In this document: positions 18,270 to 26,359 of the stretch, piece by piece
Numbering within the stretch: the stretch's first letter is position 1
How the letters are laid out: each line of letters starts with the position of its first letter
From: Sphingomonas sp. G-3-2-10
Lineage (GTDB): Bacteria > Pseudomonadota > Alphaproteobacteria > Sphingomonadales > Sphingomonadaceae
Length of the DNA: 64,000 nucleotides
Reading direction: 5' to 3'
NCBI RefSeq assembly: GCF_012927115.1
Contig: NZ_JABBFY010000001.1
Span: 1,426,001-1,490,000, forward strand
Made by a program: the position numbers and the translations under genes
Notes under the pieces: generated by a model
Seen by the model: the letters and a program-made list of their open reading frames with translations, nothing else
The model's database searches: none
Told to the model about the DNA's origin: nothing

Positions 18270-19604
18270 ATGCCCGCTGCGATTCGCCTCGCCGCGCCCG
18301 AAGCGCCTGCCGCGGTACTCGCTTTCCCGCCCAGGCCGCTGCGCTGGCTCTTCCTCGACCTCAATTCCTATTTCGCCAGCGTCGAGCAGCAGCTGAACCC
18401 AGCGCTTCGCGGCCGCCCGGTGATCGTTGCGCCGGTGGATACCGACACTACCGTCGCGATCGCCGCTTCGGTCGAGGCCAAGCGCTACGGGATTTCGACG
18501 CTGACGCCGGTATGGGAAGCGAAGCGCAAATGCCGCGACCTCGTTGTCGCGCCGGCCCAGCACGAGAAATATGTCGAGTTTCACGACCGGATCATCGAGG
18601 AGATCTGGAAGCACGTGCCCGTCACGATGGTCTGCTCGATCGACGAAGTGGCGTGCCGCCTGCTCGACAATGAAAACAGCCTCGAAGCCGCGATCGCCCT
18701 CGCCCACCGGATCAAGGCGGGTATCCGCGCGAATATCGGCGAGTGCCTGACCAGTTCGATCGGAATCGCCCCGAACCGGCTGCTGGCCAAGCTGGCGACC
18801 GACATGAAGAAGCCCGACGGGCTGATCGTGTTGCAGGGGCATGAATTGCCGGAGCGGCTGTACGACGTGCCGTTGCGCGAAATCGCGGGGATCGGCGCGA
18901 AGATGGAGCGGCGGCTGGCGCAGGACGGCATCCTCGACATCCGCCAATATTGCGAGCGGCGACCGCGCGATGCGGGCAATGCGTGGGGCGGCGTGAACGG
19001 CGACCGGCTCTGGTATCTGCTCCACGGCGTCGATCTGCCGGACAAGCCGACCCAGAGCCGGACGATCGGGCACAGCCATGTCCTGTCGCCGAGCAAGCGC
19101 GGACTCGAGCCTACCCGGCTGACCGCGCGCCGCCTCGCGCTGAAAGCCGCCAGCCGGTTGCGCCGCAAGGGCTATCGCAGCCGGCTGCTGGTGCTCCACG
19201 GCAAGTTCGAGGATGACAAGTCGAACTGGCGCGCGTCGATCAAGCTGCCCAACACGCAGGACAGTTTCGTGGTGCTCCATGCGCTGGACCAGCTCTTTCC
19301 CCGTCTGGCCGAAGCCGGGCGGCAGCGCAGCGGCGGATTCCGTCTGCGCATGATCGGCGTGACCCTGTGCGAGATCGAGACAGTCGAAGGCGACCAGGGC
19401 TCGCTGTTCGCCGCGCTCGACCCGAATGATCCGCTGGCCCGCGAGACCCGGACGCTTGCGCTGAGCCGAGCGATGGACCGGATCAACGAGCGATTCGGGC
19501 GCAATGCCGTCTCCGTCGGGCCGTTGAACGGCGGGCGACTCGACGCGGTCGGAACGAAGATCGCGTTCGGAAGAATCCCCGAAGCGAGCGAATTTCACGA
19601 ATGA
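18270..19604 (+). CDS. Y-family translesion DNA polymerase (DinB/UmuC class)
   Basis: Error-prone polymerase for bypass of DNA damage, 444 residues. The palm has FLDLNSYFASVEQ with the catalytic D30 and steric-gate region near F35, and CSIDEV with D125/E126, so unlike ImuB the metal-binding residues are kept. Helix-hairpin-helix DNA binding is seen around AGIGAKMERRLAQDGI. QGSLF at 376-380 fits a beta-clamp binding motif. The ATG at 18270 is supported by the LexA box and -10 immediately upstream; there is no ribosome site. No imuA or dnaE2 lies beside it. A dinB symbol is possible, but sequence divergence prevents a firm assignment. Confidence 0.9.
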   Translation: MPAAIRLAAPEAPAAVLAFPPRPLRWLFLDLNSYFASVEQQLNPALRGRPVIVAPVDTDTTVAIAASVEAKRYGISTLTPVWEAKRKCRDLVVAPAQHEKYVEFHDRIIEEIWKHVPVTMVCSIDEVACRLLDNENSLEAAIALAHRIKAGIRANIGECLTSSIGIAPNRLLAKLATDMKKPDGLIVLQGHELPERLYDVPLREIAGIGAKMERRLAQDGILDIRQYCERRPRDAGNAWGGVNGDRLWYLLHGVDLPDKPTQSRTIGHSHVLSPSKRGLEPTRLTARRLALKAASRLRRKGYRSRLLVLHGKFEDDKSNWRASIKLPNTQDSFVVLHALDQLFPRLAEAGRQRSGGFRLRMIGVTLCEIETVEGDQGSLFAALDPNDPLARETRTLALSRAMDRINERFGRNAVSVGPLNGGRLDAVGTKIAFGRIPEASEFHE

Positions 19605-19696
19605 GTGAAATTTTATTGCGTCGCACAATGATTAAGAGACTTTATATCACCATGAGCCTTGACGCGGCGAAAACCATGCGCAAACAGAGCCGCGCT

Positions 19697-20077
19697 ATGA
19701 AAACCCTCCCCCTTCTCGCAATCGTCGCGGTCGCTTCGCTCTCCGCTTGCAAGCCCGCTCCCGAAGTCGTCGACAGCCGCGCGCCGGATCCCCAGGCCTC
19801 GGCCCTCGCCAACGCCGCTCCGGTCGAGCTGCCGCCCGCGATCTCGGCTTCGGTCTCGTTCCGCTGCCAGCCGGGCAACACCCTGCTCTATGTCGACTTC
19901 TTCAAGGGCGAGAAGATGGCCATCCTCCGCACCGAGAAGGACGGCAACCCGATCATGCTCAAGGCGCCGAACGCCGGCGAGCCCTATGTCGGCGAAGACG
20001 GTTCGAAGGTGACCGGCAACGCCAAGTCGGCCAGCATCGTGGTCGCCGGCGCGGCGCCCAAGAGCTGCAAGGCCTGA
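19697..20077 (+). CDS. Putative MliC-like lipoprotein
   Basis: A 126-residue lipoprotein with lipobox LSAC. The mature domain starts FRCQPG and ends with a cysteine six residues after a glycine, with alternating strands between. This resembles the MliC/PliC family of membrane-bound lysozyme inhibitors (one disulfide-linked beta barrel), but the resemblance is weak and the family's catalytic-groove serine/lysine loop is not evident. Upstream ATGs at 19676 and earlier would add a basic leader; I prefer 19697 because it gives a normal signal peptide. A strong terminator follows. Confidence 0.6.
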   Translation: MKTLPLLAIVAVASLSACKPAPEVVDSRAPDPQASALANAAPVELPPAISASVSFRCQPGNTLLYVDFFKGEKMAILRTEKDGNPIMLKAPNAGEPYVGEDGSKVTGNAKSASIVVAGAAPKSCKA

Positions 20078-20113
20078 TCGCGGTCTCCCGACCGTAACAA
20101 TCTCCAGTAACAA

Positions 20114-20146
20114 GGGGCCGTCGGGACATTCCCGCCGGCCCTTTTT
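20114..20146 (+). terminator. Rho-independent terminator after the lipoprotein gene
   Basis: Stem of eleven base positions with one mismatch (GGGCCG-T-CGGG against CCCG-C-CGGCCC), a five-base loop and five Ts. It lies 36 bp after the stop codon at 20077 and just before the ParA gene. Confidence 0.8.
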
Positions 20147-20181
20147 CATGCGAGTGTGGGCCACGATTGGAAAGGCGGCCA

Positions 20182-20916
20182 GTGGCGACGATCGCGATCT
20201 ACAGCCTGAAGGGCGGCGTCGGTAAGACGACGCTGGCGGTCAATCTCGGCTGGGCCTCCGCAACGCTCTCGGCTCGCCGCACCTTGCTGTGGGACCTCGA
20301 TCCGCAAGCCGCCTCGACCTTCCTGATCGGCCCGCCGGGCAAGGTGAAGGATCGCGCGCAGGCAATCTTCACGCAGGATATCGAGCCGAAGAAGCTGGTC
20401 CAGCATAGCGGCGTCGATCGGCTCGACCTGATTCCCGCCGACACGTCGCTGCGCGAGCTAGACCATCTCTTCCACGAAATGGACAAGAAGAAGCGGCTGG
20501 CCAAGCTGCTCGGCCAGCTCGACAAGGCCTATGACAGGATGCTGCTCGATTGCCCGCCAGGCCTGACCGACACCAGCGAGCAGGTGATGCGCGCGGCGGA
20601 CCTGATCGTGGTGCCGGTGATCCCCTCCCCGCTTTCGACGCGGGCGTTCGAGGAAGTCGCGGCGCATCTCGACCGCAAGGGCGGATCGAAGGTTACGCTG
20701 ATGCCGGTTCATTCGATGGTCGATCGTCGGCGCAAGCTGCATGCCGAGGCTATCGCCGCCAATCCCGATTGGCCGGTCATCCCGATGGCCAGCATCGTCG
20801 AGGCTATGGCGGCCCGGCGAAAACCGCTGGGCAGCTATGCCCCGCGCTCGCCCGCCGCACAGGCATTCGGCGATTTGTGGAAGGCGGTCGAACGGACGCT
20901 GGCGAAGAAACGTTGA
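20182..20916 (+). CDS. ParA/MinD-family ATPase (orphan)
   Basis: Deviant Walker ATPase of 244 residues, with KGGVGKTT (10-17) as Walker A, DLDPQAA as Walker A', and LLDCPPGL as Walker B. Such ATPases position DNA or cargo on the nucleoid or membrane. There is no ParB, parS or chemotaxis partner next to it, so its cargo is unknown. Start is GTG at 20182 with a GGAAAGG element upstream; a TTG at 20167 is the alternative. It is followed after 7 bp by aat, with which it probably forms a transcript. Confidence 0.85.
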   Translation: MATIAIYSLKGGVGKTTLAVNLGWASATLSARRTLLWDLDPQAASTFLIGPPGKVKDRAQAIFTQDIEPKKLVQHSGVDRLDLIPADTSLRELDHLFHEMDKKKRLAKLLGQLDKAYDRMLLDCPPGLTDTSEQVMRAADLIVVPVIPSPLSTRAFEEVAAHLDRKGGSKVTLMPVHSMVDRRRKLHAEAIAANPDWPVIPMASIVEAMAARRKPLGSYAPRSPAAQAFGDLWKAVERTLAKKR

Positions 20917-20923
20917 TGCGCCG

Positions 20924-21688
20924 ATGAGCCACCACCAGCAGCAACCGCAGGAACTCGACCCCGAACTGGTGCTGCGCGCCTATGCGATGGGCGTGTTCCC
21001 GATGGCCGATCACCGCACCGCCGACAGCGTCTATTGGGTGGAGCCCAAGCTGCGCGGGGTGATGCCGCTGGACGGATTTCACCTTTCGCGATCGCTGAAG
21101 AAGACGATCCTGTCCGACCGGTTCCGGGTAACCGCCGATCAGGCGTTCGGCGACATCATCCGGCTATGCGCCGAAAGCGTGGACGACCGGCCCGATACCT
21201 GGATCAACGGGCCGATCGAGCGCGTCTTTACCGAACTCCACCGTCGCGGCTTCGCGCATTCGATCGAGGTATGGGACGGCGATGACCTTGCAGGGGGGCT
21301 TTACGGCCTCGCGCTGGGCCGGGCGTTCTTCGGCGAATCGATGGTGACGCGCGTGCGCGATGCGTCGAAGGTCGCGTTCGCATGGCTGGTCGCGCGGCTG
21401 AAGGCCGGCGGGTTCACTCTGCTCGATTGCCAGTTCCAGACGGAACATCTCGCATCGCTCGGCGCGATCGAGATCCCGCGCGACGATTACATCGCGTTGC
21501 TGGGCGCCGCCTTGGGCGAATCGGCCGGCGGGCTGGCCTTGGGCGCGGCATCGGTCGACGGCGACTTCTTCGCGCTGGAAGGTGCATCGCCCGAGCCCGC
21601 GCTGCCCTTGGGCCCCGCGCCGACCGAAACGGTGTTCGGGCCGCTTTCGCGGAAGGTCATCTCGCAGCTCTTGGTCCACACGTCGTAG
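20924..21688 (+). CDS. aat: Leucyl/phenylalanyl-tRNA--protein transferase Aat
   Basis: N-end rule enzyme that adds Leu or Phe from aminoacyl-tRNA to proteins with N-terminal Arg or Lys, marking them for ClpAP. The protein is 254 residues; GVFPMAD, the FFGESMV region and DCQFQTEHLASLG are family signatures. The C-terminal part contains a Gly/Ala/Pro-rich spacer before a conserved-looking end, GPLSRKVISQLL. The last 202 bp overlap antisense with the DUF2155 gene. The ATG at 20924 is chosen over upstream open codons that belong to parA. Confidence 0.93.
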   Translation: MSHHQQQPQELDPELVLRAYAMGVFPMADHRTADSVYWVEPKLRGVMPLDGFHLSRSLKKTILSDRFRVTADQAFGDIIRLCAESVDDRPDTWINGPIERVFTELHRRGFAHSIEVWDGDDLAGGLYGLALGRAFFGESMVTRVRDASKVAFAWLVARLKAGGFTLLDCQFQTEHLASLGAIEIPRDDYIALLGAALGESAGGLALGAASVDGDFFALEGASPEPALPLGPAPTETVFGPLSRKVISQLLVHTS

Positions 21689-22149
21689 ATCGGGTGCTGG
21701 ACGACGTTGAGCGCCGGACGCGCCTGATAAAGCCAGCCCGAGAAGACTCGGCCCCAGCTGTTGTCGGGCCGCTGTACATCGACCTGGACGAAGGCGCCGG
21801 TGTCCTGGAAATTCTCCCACGGCGCGGTCTGCTCGCAGGCGCGCAGGCGGATGATGACATCGCCGACACGCGTCGCTTCGCCGGGCTTCAGCTTGATCTC
21901 GCGCGCCACGCCGTTGCGCTTGTTGAGCAGGCCGAGCGTAGCGATGCGGTCCTTCATCGGCGTCGCGCCGGAATCGACTGCGCCGCCCTCCACCGTGACG
22001 GTCGTTACCTGCGGTGCGGCCTTGTCGGCCGCATCGGTGGTGACGATATCGTCGATACTCTGGTTGTTACCGGCTTCGCCTCCGGTACCGCACGCGCCAA
22101 GGGCCAGCAGCAAGGCCGCCGCAACCGCAGGACGTGCGAATCCGGTCAT
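21487..22149 (-). CDS. DUF2155 lipoprotein
   Basis: A 220-residue exported protein with a signal peptide and lipobox LGAC. The DUF2155 core is clear: RLRACEQTAPWENFQDTG, FSGWLYQARPALN and YDVWTKSCEMTF. Function unknown; in many alphaproteobacteria it sits near complex I or cell-envelope genes. After the core comes a 50-residue tail of Ser, Ala, Pro and Lys, encoded entirely opposite the end of aat. Its ATG overlaps the NDUFA12 stop as ATGA, so the two are co-translated. Confidence 0.9.
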   Translation of the reverse strand: MTGFARPAVAAALLLALGACGTGGEAGNNQSIDDIVTTDAADKAAPQVTTVTVEGGAVDSGATPMKDRIATLGLLNKRNGVAREIKLKPGEATRVGDVIIRLRACEQTAPWENFQDTGAFVQVDVQRPDNSWGRVFSGWLYQARPALNVVQHPIYDVWTKSCEMTFRESGPNTVSVGAGPKGSAGSGDAPSSAKKSPSTDAAPKASPPADSPKAAPSNAM

Positions 22150-22538
22150 GCGCCGGGGGTCCAGGCCTCGTAATCGCCGGAGGCCGCAGCGCGGCGTCCG
22201 CCTGCCTCGAGCGAGCCCGAAGGACGCCAGGCAAGCTGGGTGCCGGTCAGGTTCGGTTCGGCCGGCTTTTCCCACTTGCGCGGCGCCGGCAGCGCCTGAT
22301 CGGGCGCGGCGTCGATCTGGTGATGCAGCCAGCTGAACCATTCGGGCGGAACCCGGCTGGAATCGTTCAGGCCGCTATAGATGCACCAGCGGCGCGGGAC
22401 GCCGTTCGCATCGGCGCCGCCTTCCCAATAGACGTTGCCGAGCGAATCCTCGCCGATCCGCTCCTTGCCGCGAAGGCCGAGCCACGTACCGAAGGTGGCG
22501 CCTTCCCACCAGGTGAAAGCATTTTTGAGGATACCCAT
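22146..22538 (-). CDS. NADH:ubiquinone oxidoreductase NDUFA12 (B17.2)-like subunit
   Basis: A 130-residue protein with the NDUFA12 pattern: WWEGATFGTWLG, GNVYWEG, RRWCIYSG and VPPEWFSWLHH. In mitochondria and alphaproteobacteria it is a supernumerary matrix-side complex I subunit. The nuo operon is not in this window. It is followed immediately by the DUF2155 gene (ATGA overlap), an arrangement I associate with alphaproteobacteria. Confidence 0.93.
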   Translation of the reverse strand: MGILKNAFTWWEGATFGTWLGLRGKERIGEDSLGNVYWEGGADANGVPRRWCIYSGLNDSSRVPPEWFSWLHHQIDAAPDQALPAPRKWEKPAEPNLTGTQLAWRPSGSLEAGGRRAAASGDYEAWTPGA

Positions 22539-22583
22539 GCGCGGCCCTTAGCGTGGTGGCGTGTGGCGAGGCAATCAGAATGA

Positions 22584-22614
22584 AAGGCGGAACGGGGCCA
22601 GGAGGCCCCGCCCC
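22584..22614 (-). terminator. Possible terminator between DUF192 and NDUFA12 genes
   Basis: On the minus strand GGGGCC-TCCT-GGCCCC forms a compact hairpin right after the DUF192 stop, but the downstream sequence is only moderately T-rich (CCTTTC). Weak terminator or attenuator at best. Confidence 0.3.
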
Positions 22615-23121
22615 TTACTTCTTCTGGCCGGGCCAGCTGACCTTGTCGCCCGCGGCGATGCCGAGCTCGGCGGCGCGGCCGCCATTGATCTCGAAAACCG
22701 CGCTCACCGGTTCGCCCGACATGATCCGGTCTTCGCTCAGCGGCACGGTATTCTCCGCGATTCGCGCGATGGTGCCGTCGGGGCGGATGAAGATGATGTC
22801 GAGCGGGCTCGGCGTGTTCTGCATCCAGAAGCTCGCTTCGCGTGGCGGTCCGCCTTCGGCCGGATAGGGCGCGAACAGCATCCCGAAATCGGGCGGCATG
22901 TTGGTGCGGTACATCAAGCCGCGCTCCTGCTCCGGCCCGGTGCGCGCGACTTCGGAATTGAAATTATGCGCAGCACCCCCCGCCGTGATGATCGTGACGA
23001 CGATCTTGGCGGGCACCGCAGCGGCGGCGGCGTTGTTCGCCTCGGCGCCGGGATTGCAGGCCGACGACGCAAGCAGGGCTGCTGCGGCGAAGGCCGCACG
23101 AAAGTAACGCTTCGAGGTCAT
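22615..23121 (-). CDS. DUF192 family exported protein
   Basis: A 168-residue protein with a signal peptide and an SAC lipobox. The DUF192 domain (about 50-165) shows VARTGPEQERGLMYRTNMP, FWMQNTPSPLDIIFI and SGEPVSAVFEINGG, all family hallmarks. Small beta-barrel domain of unknown function. It starts 5 bp after the double cold-shock gene, so the two form an operon. Confidence 0.92.
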   Translation of the reverse strand: MTSKRYFRAAFAAAALLASSACNPGAEANNAAAAAVPAKIVVTIITAGGAAHNFNSEVARTGPEQERGLMYRTNMPPDFGMLFAPYPAEGGPPREASFWMQNTPSPLDIIFIRPDGTIARIAENTVPLSEDRIMSGEPVSAVFEINGGRAAELGIAAGDKVSWPGQKK

Positions 23122-23126
23122 GATCT

Positions 23127-23714
23127 TCAGCCGGTCCTTTCAACCGCGACCGCGAGCGGGCCCTTGTCCCCGTCCACGATGCGCGCACTCAGCGGCTCGC
23201 CGGGTTCGACTTCCTCGATCTCGGCACGCCGCAACGTCTCCATATGGACGAATATATCCGCGGAGTCGCCGTCGCGCACCAGGAATCCATAGCCCTTGAG
23301 GCGATTGAACCATTTGACCGTCACCGGCTCCCACGGCCCCGCCGAGGCGATCAGTTGAAGCCGGTCGGCACGATCGGGCCCGCGACCTCGCGGCGCTTCG
23401 ACGGCTTCGGTCAGATCGATCGCAGTGATCGTCTTCGCCTGAAAGCCGCGTTGCCGCCGGACGGCGATGCATTCGATCCGCGCGCCTTCGGGCAGGCTAC
23501 GCCGGCCGTGATCCTGTAGAACGGTAAAGTGGATCAGGATGTCGCCAAGTTGGCCATCGTCCGCGACCACGAAGCCGAAGCCTCGCGTCACGTCGAACCA
23601 TTTGACGACGCCGGAACAGGCAAGGCCCTCATTGTCCTCGCCCGTGTCCTCCCCCTCTGTCACACGCTGACCGACTGTGAAGTCGCTCTGCAAAAGCTGC
23701 GGGTCCGCACGCAT
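23127..23714 (-). CDS. Protein with two cold-shock domains
   Basis: A 195-residue nucleic-acid-binding protein with two CSDs. The first (about 33-105) has [14 protein letters not shown] with RNP1-like aromatic residues, the second (about 128-195) has [14 protein letters not shown] and DIFVHMETL. Double-CSD proteins of this size are common in alphaproteobacteria and act as RNA chaperones in cold or stationary phase. A good GGGGGAAG element lies 6 nt before the ATG. The DUF192 gene follows after 5 bp. Confidence 0.93.
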   Translation of the reverse strand: MRADPQLLQSDFTVGQRVTEGEDTGEDNEGLACSGVVKWFDVTRGFGFVVADDGQLGDILIHFTVLQDHGRRSLPEGARIECIAVRRQRGFQAKTITAIDLTEAVEAPRGRGPDRADRLQLIASAGPWEPVTVKWFNRLKGYGFLVRDGDSADIFVHMETLRRAEIEEVEPGEPLSARIVDGDKGPLAVAVERTG

Positions 23715-23785
23715 TCTTATCTTCCCCCAGCCGAAGACCTTACCAAATTTTTTGGAAGGGGGAACTGCTTTGTATCAAGCTAGCA

Positions 23786-24319
23786 TCAAGCTTCTTCGAG
23801 CAAGGTTTCCGCGTCGTCGCCGGGGGCCATCCGCGCGATCTTCCACGCGAGTGACGGCGCATGGCCGGCCCGCACCATCGCGGCGACCTGTTTCTCCCGC
23901 CCCTTCGGATCGGGGAGTTCGCGCGCCCAGGGGCCAATCCGCTTGCGCCGAGCGAAGGCGAGCGCGCTGGACCTGACATCCGCTTCGATCACCGGCGCGA
24001 CGGCTTCGGCATCGTCCGCCTCGATCCCGTCATGGCGCAATGCTTCGCCGATCCGCCGGGCGCCGAGCCCTCTCCGCCCCATCGCTCCGGCCTTGGCTTC
24101 GGCAAAGGCGCGGTCGTCGACATAGCGGAGATCAGCCATCTTGGCGGCCAGCCCTTCGGGGTCGGGGGGCTCCCCTTCCCAGCCACGTTCGCGGATCTTG
24201 CGGCGCAGATAAGCGATAAGACGCCCTCTTGTGGTCGCGTAGCGCTCGACGTAACGGAGCGCCAACCGCTCCAAAGCGGAACGATTTAGGGGTGGTATCG
24301 GACGGTCGCGGCGGCTCAT
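23786..24319 (-). CDS. recX: Regulatory protein RecX
   Basis: A 177-residue, highly charged helical protein of the RecX family, which binds RecA filaments and limits their activity. The three-helix repeats are visible: LERLALRYVERYATTRGRLIAYLRRKI, the DLRYVDDRAFAEAKAG core, then a third repeat with GAPSLAWKIAR-like sequence. The ATG at 24319 is chosen by homology; the frame is open 29 codons further. recA is not adjacent. It is divergent from the fatty acyl-AMP ligase gene. Confidence 0.88.
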   Translation of the reverse strand: MSRRDRPIPPLNRSALERLALRYVERYATTRGRLIAYLRRKIRERGWEGEPPDPEGLAAKMADLRYVDDRAFAEAKAGAMGRRGLGARRIGEALRHDGIEADDAEAVAPVIEADVRSSALAFARRKRIGPWARELPDPKGREKQVAAMVRAGHAPSLAWKIARMAPGDDAETLLEEA

Positions 24320-24440
24320 GCGCCATGATTGTGCCACACTGGCAACCGATTTTGAACGACAGTGAGTAGCAGAGCCAAACGCATATTCATTTGCGTGTGG
24401 GGGCACCGGGTTAGCTGCTCACACAGGGGTTGAAAGAAGA

Positions 24441-26213
24441 ATGGTTTTGGACGTTACGGGATCGCCCGAGAGCAAAGTGGCCGTGCCGGTTACGCCGGCT
24501 CCGACGCCTACCGACGACAGCCTGCCGCGCCGCTATGCCGACTTCGCCACGATGGGCGAAGCGCTGGACTATGCCGCGCAGGGCGTTCGCGGGCTCAATT
24601 TCCACGATCCGCGCGGCACGCTGTCGCGCCCTTATCCTTTCTCGGAACTGCGCGAGGATTCGCTGGTTCAGGCCCGCCGCCTGATCGCATCCGGCGTGAA
24701 GCCGCAGGACCGGATCGCGCTGATCGCGGAAACCGGCGCGGAATTCGCGTCGCTGTTCTTCGGCGTCATCTATGCCGGCGCATGGCCGGTGCCGTTGCCG
24801 CTGCCCACCAGCTTCGGCGGCGCGCAATCTTATATCGACCAGCTTTCGGTCCAGCTGAAGAGCTGCGATCCGTCGATGCTGATCTATCCGCCGGAAATCG
24901 CGGCGATGTGCGCCGAAGCGGCGCGCCAGTGCAATGTCGAGGGCATCGACTGGGCTTCGTTCGCCGAGCGCGAAGCGCCCGCGACAACGCTGCCCAGCGC
25001 CAGCACCGACGACATAGCCTATCTGCAATATTCCAGCGGCTCGACTCGCTTCCCGCATGGCGTGGCGATCACGCACAAGGCGCTGCTGTCGAACCTCGCG
25101 GCGCATTCGATCGGCATGCATGTCGGCGATGGTGACCGCTGCGTCTCGTGGCTGCCCTGGTACCATGACATGGGCCTGGTCGGCTGCCTCCTTTCGATCG
25201 TCGCGAACCAGGTTTCGACCGACTATCTCAAGACCGAGGATTTCGCGCGGCGTCCGCTCGCCTGGCTCGATCTGATCAGCCGTAATCAGGGCACCACGCT
25301 CAGCTATTCGCCGACCTTCGGCTACGACATCTGCTCGCGCCGCATGTCGAGCCAGACCAAGGCTTCGGAGCGGTTCGACCTGAGCCGCTGGCGCGTTGCC
25401 GGCAATGGCGCCGACATGATCCGCCCCGACGTGATGCAGCATTTCGTCGACGCCTTCGCCGATGCCGGGTTCAAGGCCAGCGCCTTCCTGCCCAGCTACG
25501 GCCTGGCCGAAGCGACGCTCGCCGTGTCGATCATGCCCCCGGGCGAAGGCATCCGCGTCGAACTGGTCGAGGAAACCCAGCTTTCGGGGGGCGACAAGCG
25601 CGCCGACCGGCCGCAGCGTTTCCGCGCCATCGTCAATTGCGGCAAGGCCGCGCGCGACATGGAAATCCAGATCCGCGAGGAAGACGGCACGCCGCTGCCC
25701 GATCGCGCGATCGGCAAGGTATGGTGCCGCGGTCCTTCGGTGATGGTCGGCTATTTCCGCGATCAGGCCTCGACCGATGCCTGCCTCGTCGATGGCTGGC
25801 TCGACACGGGCGACATGGGCTACCTCAGCGACGGCTATATCTACATCGTCGGCCGCGCGAAGGACATGATCATCATCAACGGCAAGAACCACTGGCCCCA
25901 GGATATCGAGTGGGCCGTGGAGCAGTTGCCGGGTTTCAAGCAGGGCGACATCGCCGCCTTCGCGATCACCACTCCGGGCGGCGAAGAGACGCCGGCGGTG
26001 CTGGTCCAGTGCCGCACGTCGGACGAGAAGGAGCGCGTCCGCCTGCGCGACGAGATCCGCGAACGCGTCCGTTCGGTCACCGGCATGAACTGCGTGATCG
26101 AACTCGTGCCGCCGCGCACCCTGCCTCGCACGAGCTCGGGCAAGTTGAGCCGCGCCAAGGCCCGCAATCTCTATCTTAACGGTGAGATCAAGCCTTACGC
26201 GCTGGCCGCCTAA
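24441..26213 (+). CDS. Fatty acyl-AMP ligase (FAAL)
   Basis: ANL-superfamily adenylating enzyme of 590 residues that activates a fatty acid as acyl-AMP for loading onto a carrier protein. The core motif YLQYSSGSTRFPHGV binds ATP phosphates; LPWYHDMGLVG, PSYGLAEATL, DGWLDTGDMGYL and GRAKDMIIINGKNHWPQDIE follow in order. The SSGSTR form and GKNHWPQDIE end are FAAL-like rather than acyl-CoA synthetase-like. No acyl carrier protein, PKS or NRPS is nearby, so the acceptor is unknown; sphingolipid or other envelope lipid synthesis is a guess. A terminator follows. Confidence 0.92.
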   Translation: MVLDVTGSPESKVAVPVTPAPTPTDDSLPRRYADFATMGEALDYAAQGVRGLNFHDPRGTLSRPYPFSELREDSLVQARRLIASGVKPQDRIALIAETGAEFASLFFGVIYAGAWPVPLPLPTSFGGAQSYIDQLSVQLKSCDPSMLIYPPEIAAMCAEAARQCNVEGIDWASFAEREAPATTLPSASTDDIAYLQYSSGSTRFPHGVAITHKALLSNLAAHSIGMHVGDGDRCVSWLPWYHDMGLVGCLLSIVANQVSTDYLKTEDFARRPLAWLDLISRNQGTTLSYSPTFGYDICSRRMSSQTKASERFDLSRWRVAGNGADMIRPDVMQHFVDAFADAGFKASAFLPSYGLAEATLAVSIMPPGEGIRVELVEETQLSGGDKRADRPQRFRAIVNCGKAARDMEIQIREEDGTPLPDRAIGKVWCRGPSVMVGYFRDQASTDACLVDGWLDTGDMGYLSDGYIYIVGRAKDMIIINGKNHWPQDIEWAVEQLPGFKQGDIAAFAITTPGGEETPAVLVQCRTSDEKERVRLRDEIRERVRSVTGMNCVIELVPPRTLPRTSSGKLSRAKARNLYLNGEIKPYALAA

Positions 26214-26239
26214 GTTCTTTTCATTGTTGCAATTTCGAG

Positions 26240-26267
26240 CACCCCGGCTTCACGGCCGGGGTGTTTT
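26240..26267 (+). terminator. Rho-independent terminator after FAAL
   Basis: Perfect 9-bp stem CACCCCGGC (26240-26248) with GCCGGGGTG (26255-26263), six-base loop, then TTTT. It closes the FAAL transcript, so the following GGDEF/EAL gene needs its own promoter. Confidence 0.85.
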
Positions 26268-26359
26268 CGTTCGAAATGGGTGTTTATCCACATCAATTTC
26301 CTGCGGAAACGCGAAGTCTTCAACCACTCGCTAACCTCCCCTCCGGTAAAACCCGGAGT

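Noticed and set aside
18270..19604. ImuB assignment for the Y-family polymerase
   Set aside because: ImuB lacks the catalytic acidic residues, but here D30, D125 and E126 are present, and imuA/dnaE2 are absent.
24411..25892. 493-codon open frame on the minus strand
   Set aside because: It lies exactly antisense to the fatty acyl-AMP ligase, whose motifs are complete. Its composition (His, Asp, Arg and Ala runs) is typical of antisense frames in GC-rich genes.
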